Position numbers and translations under genes: made by a program. From PFJX01 sp964466195 (GTDB lineage Bacteria > Pseudomonadota > Gammaproteobacteria > Burkholderiales > Thiobacillaceae), in the NCBI GenBank assembly GCA_964466195.1, contig CAYXMQ010000003.1, forward strand, positions 124,001 to 188,000: a DNA stretch of 64,000 nt, in the 5' to 3' direction. Below, piece after piece: positions 15,278-23,891 of this stretch; the stretch's first letter is position 1, and every line of letters starts with the position of its first letter. Below the pieces are notes generated by a model that worked only from the letters and a program-made list of their open reading frames with translations, made no database searches and was not told the DNA's origin.

Positions 15278-17950
15278 CTACGGCGCCGCGGCCTGTGCTT
15301 CCTGACGAAAGTATTGCAGCGCCCGCCGCGCGGTCAACGCATCGGCATGCCCAGGCCCCAGCGCTTGCGCCAGGCCATCGGCGGCGGCCTGCATGAGTTT
15401 GAGCGCGGCTTCGCGCTGATTCAGCTTCCACAGGGTCAGGGCCAGATTGTTCATGGCGATCAGCGTGAGCGGGTGCGCCCCGCCTTGCACCTGGCGGCGA
15501 ACGGTCAGCACCTGCTCCTGCAATGTGCGGGCGCCGGCCAGGTCGCCCTGAGCCCGCAGCGCTTCGGCCAGATTGTTCATGCTGGTGACGGTGTCCGGGT
15601 GCGCTTCGCCCAATACTCGGCGGCGAACCGCCAGAATCCGCTTCAGCAGGTCGCCGGCGGCGGCCAGATCGCCTTGATCCATCAGCGTGCAGGCCAGCGT
15701 GTTCATGCCGGTGAGCGTGCTCGGATGGTGTTCGCCCAACACCTTGCGACTGCTGGCCAGCATCCGCTCCAACAGCGTACGAGCGGCGGTCAGGTCGTGC
15801 TGGATGCGCAGCGTTTCGGCCAGGTTGTTCATGCTGGTGAGGGTGTCTGCGTGCGTCTCGCCCAACACCCGGAGATGCGCTTGCAGCACTTGTTCTTGCA
15901 GCGCGCGCGCGCCGGCCAGATCGCCCAGGGCGCGCAGGCTGCCGGCCAGGTTGTTCATGATGCCGAGGGTGTCCGGGTGCGCGTCGCCGAGCACCCGGCG
16001 GCAGGTTTTGAGCGCCCTTTCCTGCAGCAGGCGGGCGCCGGCCAGATCGCCCTGGGCCCACAGCGTATTGGCCAGATTGGCCATGCTGGCGAGCGTGTCC
16101 GGATGGGTCTCGCCCAGTTCCTGTTGATCGATCTCCCAGGCGCGGCGCAGCCAGCGCACCGACTCGGCATAAAGGGCGGGGCCGGCGCGCAGATAGGCCG
16201 CCACGCGATCCAGCAGCCAGCTGTAGGCGCGGCTGTCGAGCCAGCCGGCGGCGTAGTAGCGGTCCAGTTGCGTCACATGGCCGGCCAGGGCGGCGAAGCG
16301 AGGCCAGTGCGCCGGCAAGTTGGCCTCGGCCGGGCAGACCGTGCGCAGCATGGCTTCCAACGCGCGGCAATCCTGCTCCGGCTGCGCCAGCCGGGCGCGC
16401 GTGCTTTGCTGCGTCAGACGGTGCAGGCTGAGGGCGGCTTCGGTACGCTCGCCGGCTGCGCCGGGAGTGCGCTCAAGCGCGGCGATGGCGATGCGCTCGG
16501 CCAGGCCATAGCGGCGCAGCTCGCCGGCCGTTTGGTTCCAGGCCAGGGTGCTGACTGCGGCCGCGGCCAATTCCGCTGGCAAACCGGTAGCCGCCTCGTG
16601 AAAGAAGCGCTCGGGCAGCGGTTCCGGCGCGGCGTAGGCAGCCAGACGCAGCAGCTGGCGGGCGGCGGGCGAGAGTTTCTCGAATGCAATGGACAGCGTG
16701 GCGGCCACGCTGCGTTCGTAGCCGGTGGCGGCGCGGCCTTCATCCAGTATCAGGCCCTCGTCCTTCACGCTCGCCAGCAGCGTGTGGTAGGCGGCCACGC
16801 CGGCGCCGGTTTCCTCTAGATAGCTCGCCGCCTGCTCCAGCGCCAAAGGCAGGCCGCCGAGCGCTTCGGCGAGTCGTTGCAGGTCATCCCGGGCCTGTGC
16901 GCTGCAGCGCGACAGCAGAAAGTCCAACGCCTGATCGAGGCTCCAGACGTCCAGTTCCAGCGCCTGCGCCAAGCCGCCCCAGGCCGGGTTGCGTGACGTG
17001 ATGATCTGGTGGTGCGGGCCGCTTTGCGGCAAATGCGGCCGCAGCGCCGCCACGTCCTCGGCGTTGTCGTACACCAGCAGCCAGGGCGTTTCCTGCTGTT
17101 CCAACCAGCGCCTCAATGCCGAGTTGGGCGTTTCGCCTTTGCGCAGCGGCACGCTGGCTTCCTGGCAGCAAGCCAGCGCGTCGAGCTGCAAAGCGGTTTC
17201 ACTGTCGGCATGGAACCAGCAGACGCCGGCATAGAGATCGCGGTAGGCATAACTGTACTTGAGCGCCAACTGGGTCTTGCCGACGCCGCCCATGCCAAAC
17301 AGGGCCGTACGCGCCGGCATGGCCGTCCCGCCGGATTGGGTGTTTTTTGATTCGAGGAGTTGGGCGTGCAGGCGGGCGAGCAGACCGTTCGGATCCTGGA
17401 AATGCAGGCTCAACAGGTGATCGATGACGCGGAACGGCTGCTCGACGCCGGGCGGCGCGCGAAAGCGCGGCGCGGGAATGCCGGCCGTTTGGGCGATGCG
17501 TTCGCGCAGGCGCACGAACTGGGCATTCCAGTCGGCCTGATTGCCCCTGAACTCATGCGCATTCAGGCCGCACAGCGGAGCCAATGCGCTTTGCAGTTCG
17601 GGGCGAAGCTGCGACGCGGCAGGCATGGCCGCGCCATCCAGCAGCACAGGCAGAACCAGCGTGCCATCGGCATGGCGCGCCAGCGCCATTTCCACTTCGC
17701 GCCGGACGAAGTCCACGCCGGGTTGGTCGATGCGACGGTTGATCTCATCCAGCCAGTGCGGCCCGATCAGCACCAGCACGACGGCGGCGTTGTTCAGTGC
17801 GCTGGCGATACGCTCGGGAAAGACCTCGCCGATGTCGATGCCGTCCTGGTCATAAAACAAGCTGTCCGCATCGAACCAATGGCCGAGACGGTCGAACAAG
17901 CGGCCGGCATGGCCGCCGGTGTCGGCGCGGCGGTAGCTGATGAAGATCAT
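15278..17950 (-). CDS. TIR-STAND (NB-ARC-like)-TPR NLR-type protein
   Basis: An 890-residue protein laid out like plant and animal NLRs. Residues 1-130 are a TIR domain (MIFISYRRADTGGHAGRLFD, then ALNNAAVVLVLIGPHW and RREVEMAL, whose glutamates Glu85/Glu87 sit where TIR NADases place the catalytic Glu). Residues about 210-400 are the STAND ATPase: P-loop GMGGVGKT (219-226), Walker B LLVYDNAED (291-299) and GLPLA (366-370). Residues 614-890 are seven TPR-like repeats of exactly 42 residues (kinesin-light-chain type). Expected role: the TPR part senses a ligand, the ATPase oligomerises, and TIR cleaves NAD or makes a nucleotide signal. It is the first gene of the four-gene array, so probably the sensor. 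No strong ribosome-binding site precedes its ATG. Confidence 0.88.
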   Translation of the reverse strand: MIFISYRRADTGGHAGRLFDRLGHWFDADSLFYDQDGIDIGEVFPERIASALNNAAVVLVLIGPHWLDEINRRIDQPGVDFVRREVEMALARHADGTLVLPVLLDGAAMPAASQLRPELQSALAPLCGLNAHEFRGNQADWNAQFVRLRERIAQTAGIPAPRFRAPPGVEQPFRVIDHLLSLHFQDPNGLLARLHAQLLESKNTQSGGTAMPARTALFGMGGVGKTQLALKYSYAYRDLYAGVCWFHADSETALQLDALACCQEASVPLRKGETPNSALRRWLEQQETPWLLVYDNAEDVAALRPHLPQSGPHHQIITSRNPAWGGLAQALELDVWSLDQALDFLLSRCSAQARDDLQRLAEALGGLPLALEQAASYLEETGAGVAAYHTLLASVKDEGLILDEGRAATGYERSVAATLSIAFEKLSPAARQLLRLAAYAAPEPLPERFFHEAATGLPAELAAAAVSTLAWNQTAGELRRYGLAERIAIAALERTPGAAGERTEAALSLHRLTQQSTRARLAQPEQDCRALEAMLRTVCPAEANLPAHWPRFAALAGHVTQLDRYYAAGWLDSRAYSWLLDRVAAYLRAGPALYAESVRWLRRAWEIDQQELGETHPDTLASMANLANTLWAQGDLAGARLLQERALKTCRRVLGDAHPDTLGIMNNLAGSLRALGDLAGARALQEQVLQAHLRVLGETHADTLTSMNNLAETLRIQHDLTAARTLLERMLASSRKVLGEHHPSTLTGMNTLACTLMDQGDLAAAGDLLKRILAVRRRVLGEAHPDTVTSMNNLAEALRAQGDLAGARTLQEQVLTVRRQVQGGAHPLTLIAMNNLALTLWKLNQREAALKLMQAAADGLAQALGPGHADALTARRALQYFRQEAQAAAP
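15281..16111 (-). repeat. Seven 126-bp intragenic TPR-coding repeats
   Basis: The HPDT-type motif recurs at protein residues 616, 658, 700, 742, 784, 826 and 868 of the TIR-STAND protein, an exact 42-residue (126-bp) period. The best conserved part of each unit is LGEAHPDT-NNLAE-L---GDLAGA. The repeats are diverged at DNA level, not identical. Confidence 0.85.
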
Positions 17951-17999
17951 GTTCTGGCTGCCCGGGATATCGCCTTCGAATTCCTGTCTGCCGACCCGA

Positions 18000-18116
18000 T
18001 CAGGCCAGAACTCGGTCTGTTCGGGCTGCGAAGAGGGCAGGCATTTCGCCGTCGGCTAGTGCGCCGACTGGGTCGTTGGCGTCGTTGGTGCCGCAGTAAA
18101 GCGCGTTTTTGTTCAT
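18000..18116 (-). CDS. Possible 38-residue small ORF upstream of the TIR-STAND gene
   Basis: A short frame starting MNKNALYCGTND and ending RTDRVLA, finishing 49 bp before the TIR-STAND start in a different reading phase. An AGGGAT sits about 11 bases upstream of its ATG. It could be a leader peptide, a small partner protein or the relic of a 5' exon lost by frameshift. No similarity is recognised, so it is offered as a candidate only. Confidence 0.25.
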   Translation of the reverse strand: MNKNALYCGTNDANDPVGALADGEMPALFAARTDRVLA

Positions 18117-18488
18117 GCCGGAATCCCTTTTTTCTAATTGCAGACAAGCTGAATACCAGCGCCAGGTCGGCGCGCCGATGCGAACTCGACGGGATGGCGT
18201 GCAGGCCGTGCACAGCAGAGTGCTGCAAGGAACATGCCACGCGCGGAAGTGCCATCGGATTGGGTGACGGTGTGGCGGCAGCGGCCGGCGCATACTCGCG
18301 CCGCTGGCTGTGCTGCCTCGGTTCATATCGGGTATTGGGTGCAGACCGACCCACCCGACCGCATCAAGGGCGCCAAACCGGGTCGGATTCGACCCGACCG
18401 ATCCGCGCGTAATTTTCGCCCGACCGTTGCTGTCGGCAGCGATCAGGTCTTTCGCGGCGCCCGGTTTATGAAGCGATACGGCATGGCC
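18117..18488. other. Non-coding gap between mfd and the NLR-type locus
   Basis: About 370 bases without a credible gene; open frames here lack coding character. It holds a perfect 7-bp inverted repeat, CGGGTCG-GATT-CGACCCG, at 18379-18396, which could be an operator or hairpin ahead of the TIR-STAND operon. No clear -35/-10 promoter and no T-run terminator was seen. Confidence 0.4.
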
Positions 18489-21400
18489 TCAGGCGATCTC
18501 GCGCAGCAGGCCTTTGACCAGTTCCACGCGTTTATCCAACGTCGGGCAGTCCTTAATGATCTTCAGCCTATCCTGCCCGGCCAGTTTGTATTCGCGTTTG
18601 GTCTGTATCAGTTTGATCAGCTTCAACGGGTCGATCGGCGGGTTCGGCTCGAACTGGATGTTGGCGCCGTCCGGGCCGACGGTTAAGCGGGCGATGCCGA
18701 ACGGTTTGGTTTCCAGGCGCAAGCGATGCACGGCCAGCAAGGTATGCGCCGGCTCCGGCAGCAGGCCGAAGCGGTCGATCAGTTCTTCCTTCAGATCGTC
18801 CAGTTGGGCGGTCGAATCGCAGTTGGCCAGGCGCTTGTAGAGCACCAGCCGCTCATGGATGTCGGCGCAGTAATCCGCCGGCAGCAGCGCCGGCAGATGC
18901 AGGTTGATTTCGGTCGTCACCGCCATCGGCGCATCCACATCCGGTTCTTTTCCTGCTTTAAGTGATTTCACAGCACTCGCTAGCATGTCATTGAAAAGAT
19001 TGAATCCAACTTCTTGCATCTCGCCGCTTTGGCTTTCGCCCAATACCTCGCCGGCGCCGCGAATCTCCAGGTCGTGCATGGCCAGGTAGAAGCCGGAACC
19101 GAGGTCTTCCATGCTTTGTATGGCCTCCAGCCGCTTGACCGCGGCCGGCGTAATCTTGACTTCGCCGGGCGGGGTCAGCAGATAGGCGTAGGCCTGATGG
19201 TGCGAACGCCCGACGCGGCCGCGCAACTGGTGCAACTGCGCCAGGCCGAATTTGTCGGCGCGATTCATGATGATGGTGTTGGCGGTCGGTACGTCGATGC
19301 CGGTCTCGATGATCGTGGTGCACAGCAGCAGGTTGAAGCGTTGATGCGTGAAATCGCGCATCACATGTTCCAGTTCGCGTTCCGGCATCTGGCCGTGGGC
19401 GATGACGATGCGCGCTTCCGGCAGCAGTTTGACCAGCTTTTCGCGCATAGCGACGATGGTATCCACCTCGTTGTGCAGGAAATAGATCTGGCCGCCGCGC
19501 TTCAGTTCGCGCAGACAGGCTTCGCGGATCAGGCCTTCGGAAAACGGCTGTACGAAAGTCTTGATCGACAGGCGTTTTTGCGGCGCGGTGGCGATCACGG
19601 AAAAATCGCGGATGCCTTCCAGCGACATCGCCAGCGTGCGCGGGATCGGCGTCGCGGTCAGTGTCAGCACATCGACCTCGGCGCGCAATTCCTTCATGCG
19701 CTCCTTCTGGCGCACGCCGAAACGATGTTCCTCGTCGATGATGGTGAGGCCCAGATTCTTGAACACGATGTCCTTCTGCAGCAACTTGTGGGTGCCGATG
19801 ACGATGTCGATCTGGCCGGCTTTGATGCCTTCCAGCGCAGTCGCCACTTCCTTCGCCGAGCGAAAGCGCGACAACTCGGCAATCCGCACCGGCATGTCGG
19901 AGAAACGGTCGGAAAAAGTCTGGAAATGCTGCTCGGCCAGCAACGTGGTCGGACACAGCACCGCCACCTGGCGGCCGCCGGCCGCGGCGACATAAGCCGC
20001 GCGCAATGCGACCTCGGTCTTGCCGAAGCCGACATCGCCGCAGACCAGGCGATCCATCGGCCGGCCGGAAGTCATGTCGCTGACCACGGCTTCGATTGCC
20101 GCCATCTGGTCCGGCGTTTCCTCGAAGCCGAAGCCCTCGGCGAAAGCGGCCATGTCGTGTTCGCTGGTCGCGAAGGCGTGGCCCTGGCGTGCGGCGCGTT
20201 GGGCATAAAGATTGAGCAGTTCCGCCGCCGTGTCGCGCGCTTTTTCCATCGCCCGGCGCTTGGCTTTCTCCCACTGGCCGCTGCCCAGGCGGTGCAACGG
20301 CGCGGTATCCGGATCGCCGCCGAGATAGCGTGAAATCAGATGCAGATGCGCGACTGGCACATACAGTTTGTCGCCGCCGGCGAATTCCAGGCTTAAGAAC
20401 TCCTCGGAGCCCTCGCCCAGGTCCATGCCGGACAGGCCTTGATAGCGGCCGATGCCGTGCTGGACATGCACGACGGGATCGCCGATCTTGAGTTCGGAAA
20501 GGTCTTTCAGCAGGCCTTCGGCGGTGCTGGCGCGCTTGCCTTCGCGGGCGCGGCGAGTGATCGGGCTGCGCGCATACAGTTCGGTTTCGGTGATGACCGC
20601 GAGTTTGTCGTCGAGGTCGATGAAGCCGGTGGCGAGCGGGCCGGTGGTGAGCTGGAAGCGGTGAGCGGTGAGCCGGGAGCCGGGAGCGGTGGGCTCTTTC
20701 CGCTTCCCGCTCGCCGCTATCTGCTCACTGTCAGAAGGCCAGCCCTCCAGCATGGCGGGCTTCAAACCGTATTCGGCCAACGCATGGGCCAGGGTTTCGC
20801 GCCGCCCCAGGCTTTCCGCGAGCAGCAAGGTGCGGCCGTCGTAGGCGTCGAGATGCGCTTGCAGGCGGTAATAGGGGTTTTCCGCCTTGCGTTCGACTTC
20901 CACCGCCGGCGCGGCCTGGAACGGCAGGATTTGATCCGCGTCCGAGCGCGCCCCGAACGGGCTGCCGAATTCCAGCCGCGAGTAGGGCCGCAGCTGTCCG
21001 AAGAACTGATCGGGCGGCAGAAACAGCAGCTCCGGCGCCAGCAACGGCCGATGTTTGTCGCCGAGCATCAGGCGATGGCGGCTCTGCGTGTCGTTCCAGA
21101 AACCCTCCACGGCGGTCTGGATCTCGCCGTGCAGCACCAGCGCGGTGTCGTCGCCCAGGTAGTCGAACAAGGTCGCGGTCTGCTCGAAAAACAGCGGCAG
21201 GTAGTACTCGACGCCGCCCGGCGCGAGTTTGTTGGAAACGTCCTTGTAGATCTGGCTCTTGCCTGGATCGCCTTCGAAGCGGTCGCGAAAACCCGTCCGG
21301 AAGCGGGTGATGCCGGCTTCGTCGAGCGGGACTTCGCGCGCCGGCAGCAGGCGAATCTCGGCGACCTTGTACAGCGTGCGCTGGCTGTCCGGGTCGAAGG

Positions 21401-21971
21401 TGCGGATCGATTCGATCTCGTCGTCGAACAAGTCGATGCGATAGGGTAAGGCGGCGCCCATCGGAAACAGGTCGATGATGCCGCCGCGCACCGCGAACTC
21501 GCCGGGCGACAGGACCTGATTGACCGCGCTGTAGCCGGCCTGCGCCAGGCGCGTGCGCAGCTTGTCGGCCTCCAGCTTGTCCTTTTCCTTGAGCAGAAAG
21601 GCATGCGCATTCAAGTAACTGGGCGGACACAAACGCTGCATCGCCGTGGCGGCCGGCGTGACCAGCACGTTGACGTTGCCGGCGGCCGCCAGCCAGAGCG
21701 CGGACAGGCGATCCGATACCAGATCGGGGTGCGGTGATAACGGGTCGTAAGGCAGGGTTTCCCAGTCGGGAAACAGGCGCGTGTTCAGTTCGGGTGCGAG
21801 CCAGGCCATTTCTTCGACCAGGCGGGCGGCATCCTGTGCCGTTTGCGTCAAGATCAGCAAGCGGCGCGACTGCCGTGCGAGACCGGCCAGCACCAGGCTA
21901 TCCGCCGAGCCGGGCGGCGACGTGAGGCGGTGGCGTTGGCCGGGCGGGGGGAAGAGGGGGAGAGCGTGCAT
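18489..21971 (-). CDS. mfd: Transcription-repair coupling factor
   Basis: A 1160-residue Mfd, close to the usual 1150. It removes RNA polymerase stalled at DNA lesions and recruits UvrA. Order: UvrB-like N-terminal module (DWETLPYDPLSPH), RNA-polymerase-interacting CarD-like domain (KIGDPVVHVQHGIGRYQGL), and translocase motor with Walker A GDVGFGKTEVALRA, DEEH box (DEEHRFG) and TATPIPRTLAMSL. The TRG segment (RVGRSHHQAYAYLL) and C-terminal D7 domain follow. The open frame extends upstream to 22883, but that part is antisense to the next gene and has no Mfd similarity. The ATG at 21971 (MHALPLFPPPG) is the true start. Confidence 0.95.
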   Translation of the reverse strand: MHALPLFPPPGQRHRLTSPPGSADSLVLAGLARQSRRLLILTQTAQDAARLVEEMAWLAPELNTRLFPDWETLPYDPLSPHPDLVSDRLSALWLAAAGNVNVLVTPAATAMQRLCPPSYLNAHAFLLKEKDKLEADKLRTRLAQAGYSAVNQVLSPGEFAVRGGIIDLFPMGAALPYRIDLFDDEIESIRTFDPDSQRTLYKVAEIRLLPAREVPLDEAGITRFRTGFRDRFEGDPGKSQIYKDVSNKLAPGGVEYYLPLFFEQTATLFDYLGDDTALVLHGEIQTAVEGFWNDTQSRHRLMLGDKHRPLLAPELLFLPPDQFFGQLRPYSRLEFGSPFGARSDADQILPFQAAPAVEVERKAENPYYRLQAHLDAYDGRTLLLAESLGRRETLAHALAEYGLKPAMLEGWPSDSEQIAASGKRKEPTAPGSRLTAHRFQLTTGPLATGFIDLDDKLAVITETELYARSPITRRAREGKRASTAEGLLKDLSELKIGDPVVHVQHGIGRYQGLSGMDLGEGSEEFLSLEFAGGDKLYVPVAHLHLISRYLGGDPDTAPLHRLGSGQWEKAKRRAMEKARDTAAELLNLYAQRAARQGHAFATSEHDMAAFAEGFGFEETPDQMAAIEAVVSDMTSGRPMDRLVCGDVGFGKTEVALRAAYVAAAGGRQVAVLCPTTLLAEQHFQTFSDRFSDMPVRIAELSRFRSAKEVATALEGIKAGQIDIVIGTHKLLQKDIVFKNLGLTIIDEEHRFGVRQKERMKELRAEVDVLTLTATPIPRTLAMSLEGIRDFSVIATAPQKRLSIKTFVQPFSEGLIREACLRELKRGGQIYFLHNEVDTIVAMREKLVKLLPEARIVIAHGQMPERELEHVMRDFTHQRFNLLLCTTIIETGIDVPTANTIIMNRADKFGLAQLHQLRGRVGRSHHQAYAYLLTPPGEVKITPAAVKRLEAIQSMEDLGSGFYLAMHDLEIRGAGEVLGESQSGEMQEVGFNLFNDMLASAVKSLKAGKEPDVDAPMAVTTEINLHLPALLPADYCADIHERLVLYKRLANCDSTAQLDDLKEELIDRFGLLPEPAHTLLAVHRLRLETKPFGIARLTVGPDGANIQFEPNPPIDPLKLIKLIQTKREYKLAGQDRLKIIKDCPTLDKRVELVKGLLREIA

Positions 21972-22127
21972 GGGGTGGATTGTGCTGTGGCGTGTCGTAT
22001 CGGGCGTTCGCCGGCATTTTCCGCCATACCGCGGCAGGACGCTAAGAAGTCGCACATTTCCGCTGCACGCGACCAGGGCATCCTTCCTATAATCAGCGCT
22101 ATTGCAATGCACAAATCCAGGTGATCC

Positions 22128-23309
22128 ATGCTCGTCGATGTCAAAGCCCCGGAGCTTTCCGAGTCGGTCCAAAGCGGCTCCATGCTGGATTGGCGCAAAC
22201 AGCCGGGTGATTTTGTGCAGCGGGATGAAGTGTTGACCGATCTGGAAACCGACAAGGTCATTCTGGAAGTCGCCGCTCCCGTTTCCGGCGTGCTCAAGGA
22301 AATCTGTCTGCCCGCAGGCAGCGAGGTGAAAGCCGGCGATGTGCTGGCGCGCATCGATACGGCGGAGTCGTTGCCGCTGCCAGCGGCGGCCATCTCGGGC
22401 GCAGCGCACGAATCCGGCGCGCCCGTCGGCGCTGCGCCGGAAGCGATGGATGCGGTGCTTGCCGTCGCGCAAGTCGAGCCGGAACGCTATGTCGCGCCGC
22501 TGCCGCCCGACGACTCCGCCGCGACGCCGGAACTCGCCTTGTTCTTGCCGCCCGCAACCACCGCGCCAGGCGCCCAGGAGCGTTCGCCCTGTCCGCCTTG
22601 CGGCCCCGAGCGCAACGAGCGGCGGGTGCAGATGACGCGGTTGCGCCAGCGCATCGCCGAACGCCTGAAAGAAGCGCAGAACACCGCGGCCATGCTGACC
22701 ACGTTCAACGAGATCGATATGCAGCCGGTCATGGACTTGCGTAAACGCTATCAGGAGCGCTTCCAGAAGGAACATGGCGTCAAACTGGGCTACATGTCCT
22801 TTTTCACCAAGGCGGTCTGCCAGGCGTTGAAGGTCTACACCCTGGTCAACGCCCGCATCGACGGGCGCGACGTGGTCTATCACGACTATTACGACATCGG
22901 CGTGGCGGTCAGCTCCGAACGCGGCCTGGTGGTGCCCATCCTGCGCAACGCCGACCGGATGTCATTCGCCGAAATCGAAAAGCAGATCGCCGACTTCGGC
23001 CGCCGCGCCAACAGCCTGCAATTGACGCTGGAGGAGATGGAAGGCGGCACGTTCACGATTTCCAACGGCGGCGTGTTCGGCTCGTTGTTGTCGACGCCTA
23101 TCCTCAATCCGCCGCAATCCGGCGTTCTCGGCCTGCACAAGATCCAGGATCGGCCCATCGCCGAGAATGGTCAGGTCGTGATCCGCCCGATGATGTATGT
23201 CGCGCTGAGTTACGACCACCGCATCATCGACGGCCGCGAGGCGGTGAGCTTTCTGAAAGCGGTGAAAGAGGCGCTGGAAGACCCGGCGCGCTTGCTGCTG
23301 GAGCTGTAG
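22128..23309 (+). CDS. odhB: Dihydrolipoyllysine succinyltransferase (2-oxoglutarate dehydrogenase E2) without a recognisable E3-binding domain
   Basis: A 393-residue E2 chain. Residues 1-77 are a lipoyl domain with lipoylated Lys43 in the TDKV motif. Residues about 165-393 are the catalytic domain, with the SucB-like MTRLRQRIAERLKEAQNT, FTISNGGVFGS and active-site YDHRIIDG (His364, Asp368). The linker between them (about 78-160) is Ala/Pro-rich and lacks the SPAVRRLxxE and GTGxxGRI signatures of the peripheral subunit-binding domain that holds E3. The gene stands alone between divergent mfd and a convergent hypothetical gene, with no odhA or lpd nearby. The protein probably transfers succinyl groups to CoA, but how it recruits E1 and E3 is unclear. 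Confidence 0.88.
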   Translation: MLVDVKAPELSESVQSGSMLDWRKQPGDFVQRDEVLTDLETDKVILEVAAPVSGVLKEICLPAGSEVKAGDVLARIDTAESLPLPAAAISGAAHESGAPVGAAPEAMDAVLAVAQVEPERYVAPLPPDDSAATPELALFLPPATTAPGAQERSPCPPCGPERNERRVQMTRLRQRIAERLKEAQNTAAMLTTFNEIDMQPVMDLRKRYQERFQKEHGVKLGYMSFFTKAVCQALKVYTLVNARIDGRDVVYHDYYDIGVAVSSERGLVVPILRNADRMSFAEIEKQIADFGRRANSLQLTLEEMEGGTFTISNGGVFGSLLSTPILNPPQSGVLGLHKIQDRPIAENGQVVIRPMMYVALSYDHRIIDGREAVSFLKAVKEALEDPARLLLEL

Positions 23310-23316
23310 ACGACGC

Positions 23317-23823
23317 CTACATCCGCGGCGTCGGGTAACAGAGATTGTTGCTGTCGAACGACAGGCTCATCTGTTCGGTGTTGGGCAGCACGATGTACTT
23401 CACGCCGATGAATTCCAGATTGTTTTTCCAGAACAGCGCGAACACGGCTTTCTCGCCGTTGCTGACCACGTGGGTGTTGGAATACACCCGGTGCGGTTGG
23501 CCGTATTGCTGGTTGTAATTGTTGACCGAGATGATCAGCGACTTGAGCGTAGGCCGCACGTCCTGTTCGAAGCCGACCAGCTTGCCCTTGCAGAAGCGGA
23601 ACTGATAACGCCGCGCGATGGTGGGGTCGTTGTCGTAGGCGAGGATGACATCATCGGACGGTTCCAGCACGCGGTCGAAATTCCAATTCGCGAGAAGCAG
23701 GGTTTTGACTTCATTCTGGGCCATGCCGCTCTTGAATTCGGCGACTTCGAAAGCGTGCGCGGCGGCGCTGAGTGTGTAAATCGCGAGAAGCAGGAGGACG
23801 GAACGCAGGCGGGAAAGCGGCAT
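23317..23823 (-). CDS. Exported hypothetical protein
   Basis: A 168-residue protein with a clear Sec signal peptide (MPLSRLRSVLLLLAIYTLSA, cut after AHA). The mature part begins FEVAEFKSGMAQNEVKTLL, which resembles the small SmpA/OmlA-like or lytic-associated periplasmic domains that start with a GM-x-EV turn. Two cysteines (FCKGK and NNLCYP) could form a disulfide. A TTG seven codons upstream is an alternative start. It converges on odhB with 7 bp between the stops. No specific function can be given. Confidence 0.7.
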   Translation of the reverse strand: MPLSRLRSVLLLLAIYTLSAAAHAFEVAEFKSGMAQNEVKTLLLANWNFDRVLEPSDDVILAYDNDPTIARRYQFRFCKGKLVGFEQDVRPTLKSLIISVNNYNQQYGQPHRVYSNTHVVSNGEKAVFALFWKNNLEFIGVKYIVLPNTEQMSLSFDSNNLCYPTPRM

Positions 23824-23891
23824 GGCGGCGGCGGATATAAGCAATGCCCGGCATGATAGCGCGCGCCGCGGCCGTCATGCCGGCGAGGTGC

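Noticed and set aside
15281..16111. Regularly spaced repeats considered as a CRISPR array
   Set aside because: The 126-bp units are coding TPR repeats in phase, with no spacers.
21972..22883. N-terminal extension of the mfd frame
   Set aside because: Antisense to odhB with no Mfd similarity; the canonical start at 21971 gives a normal length.
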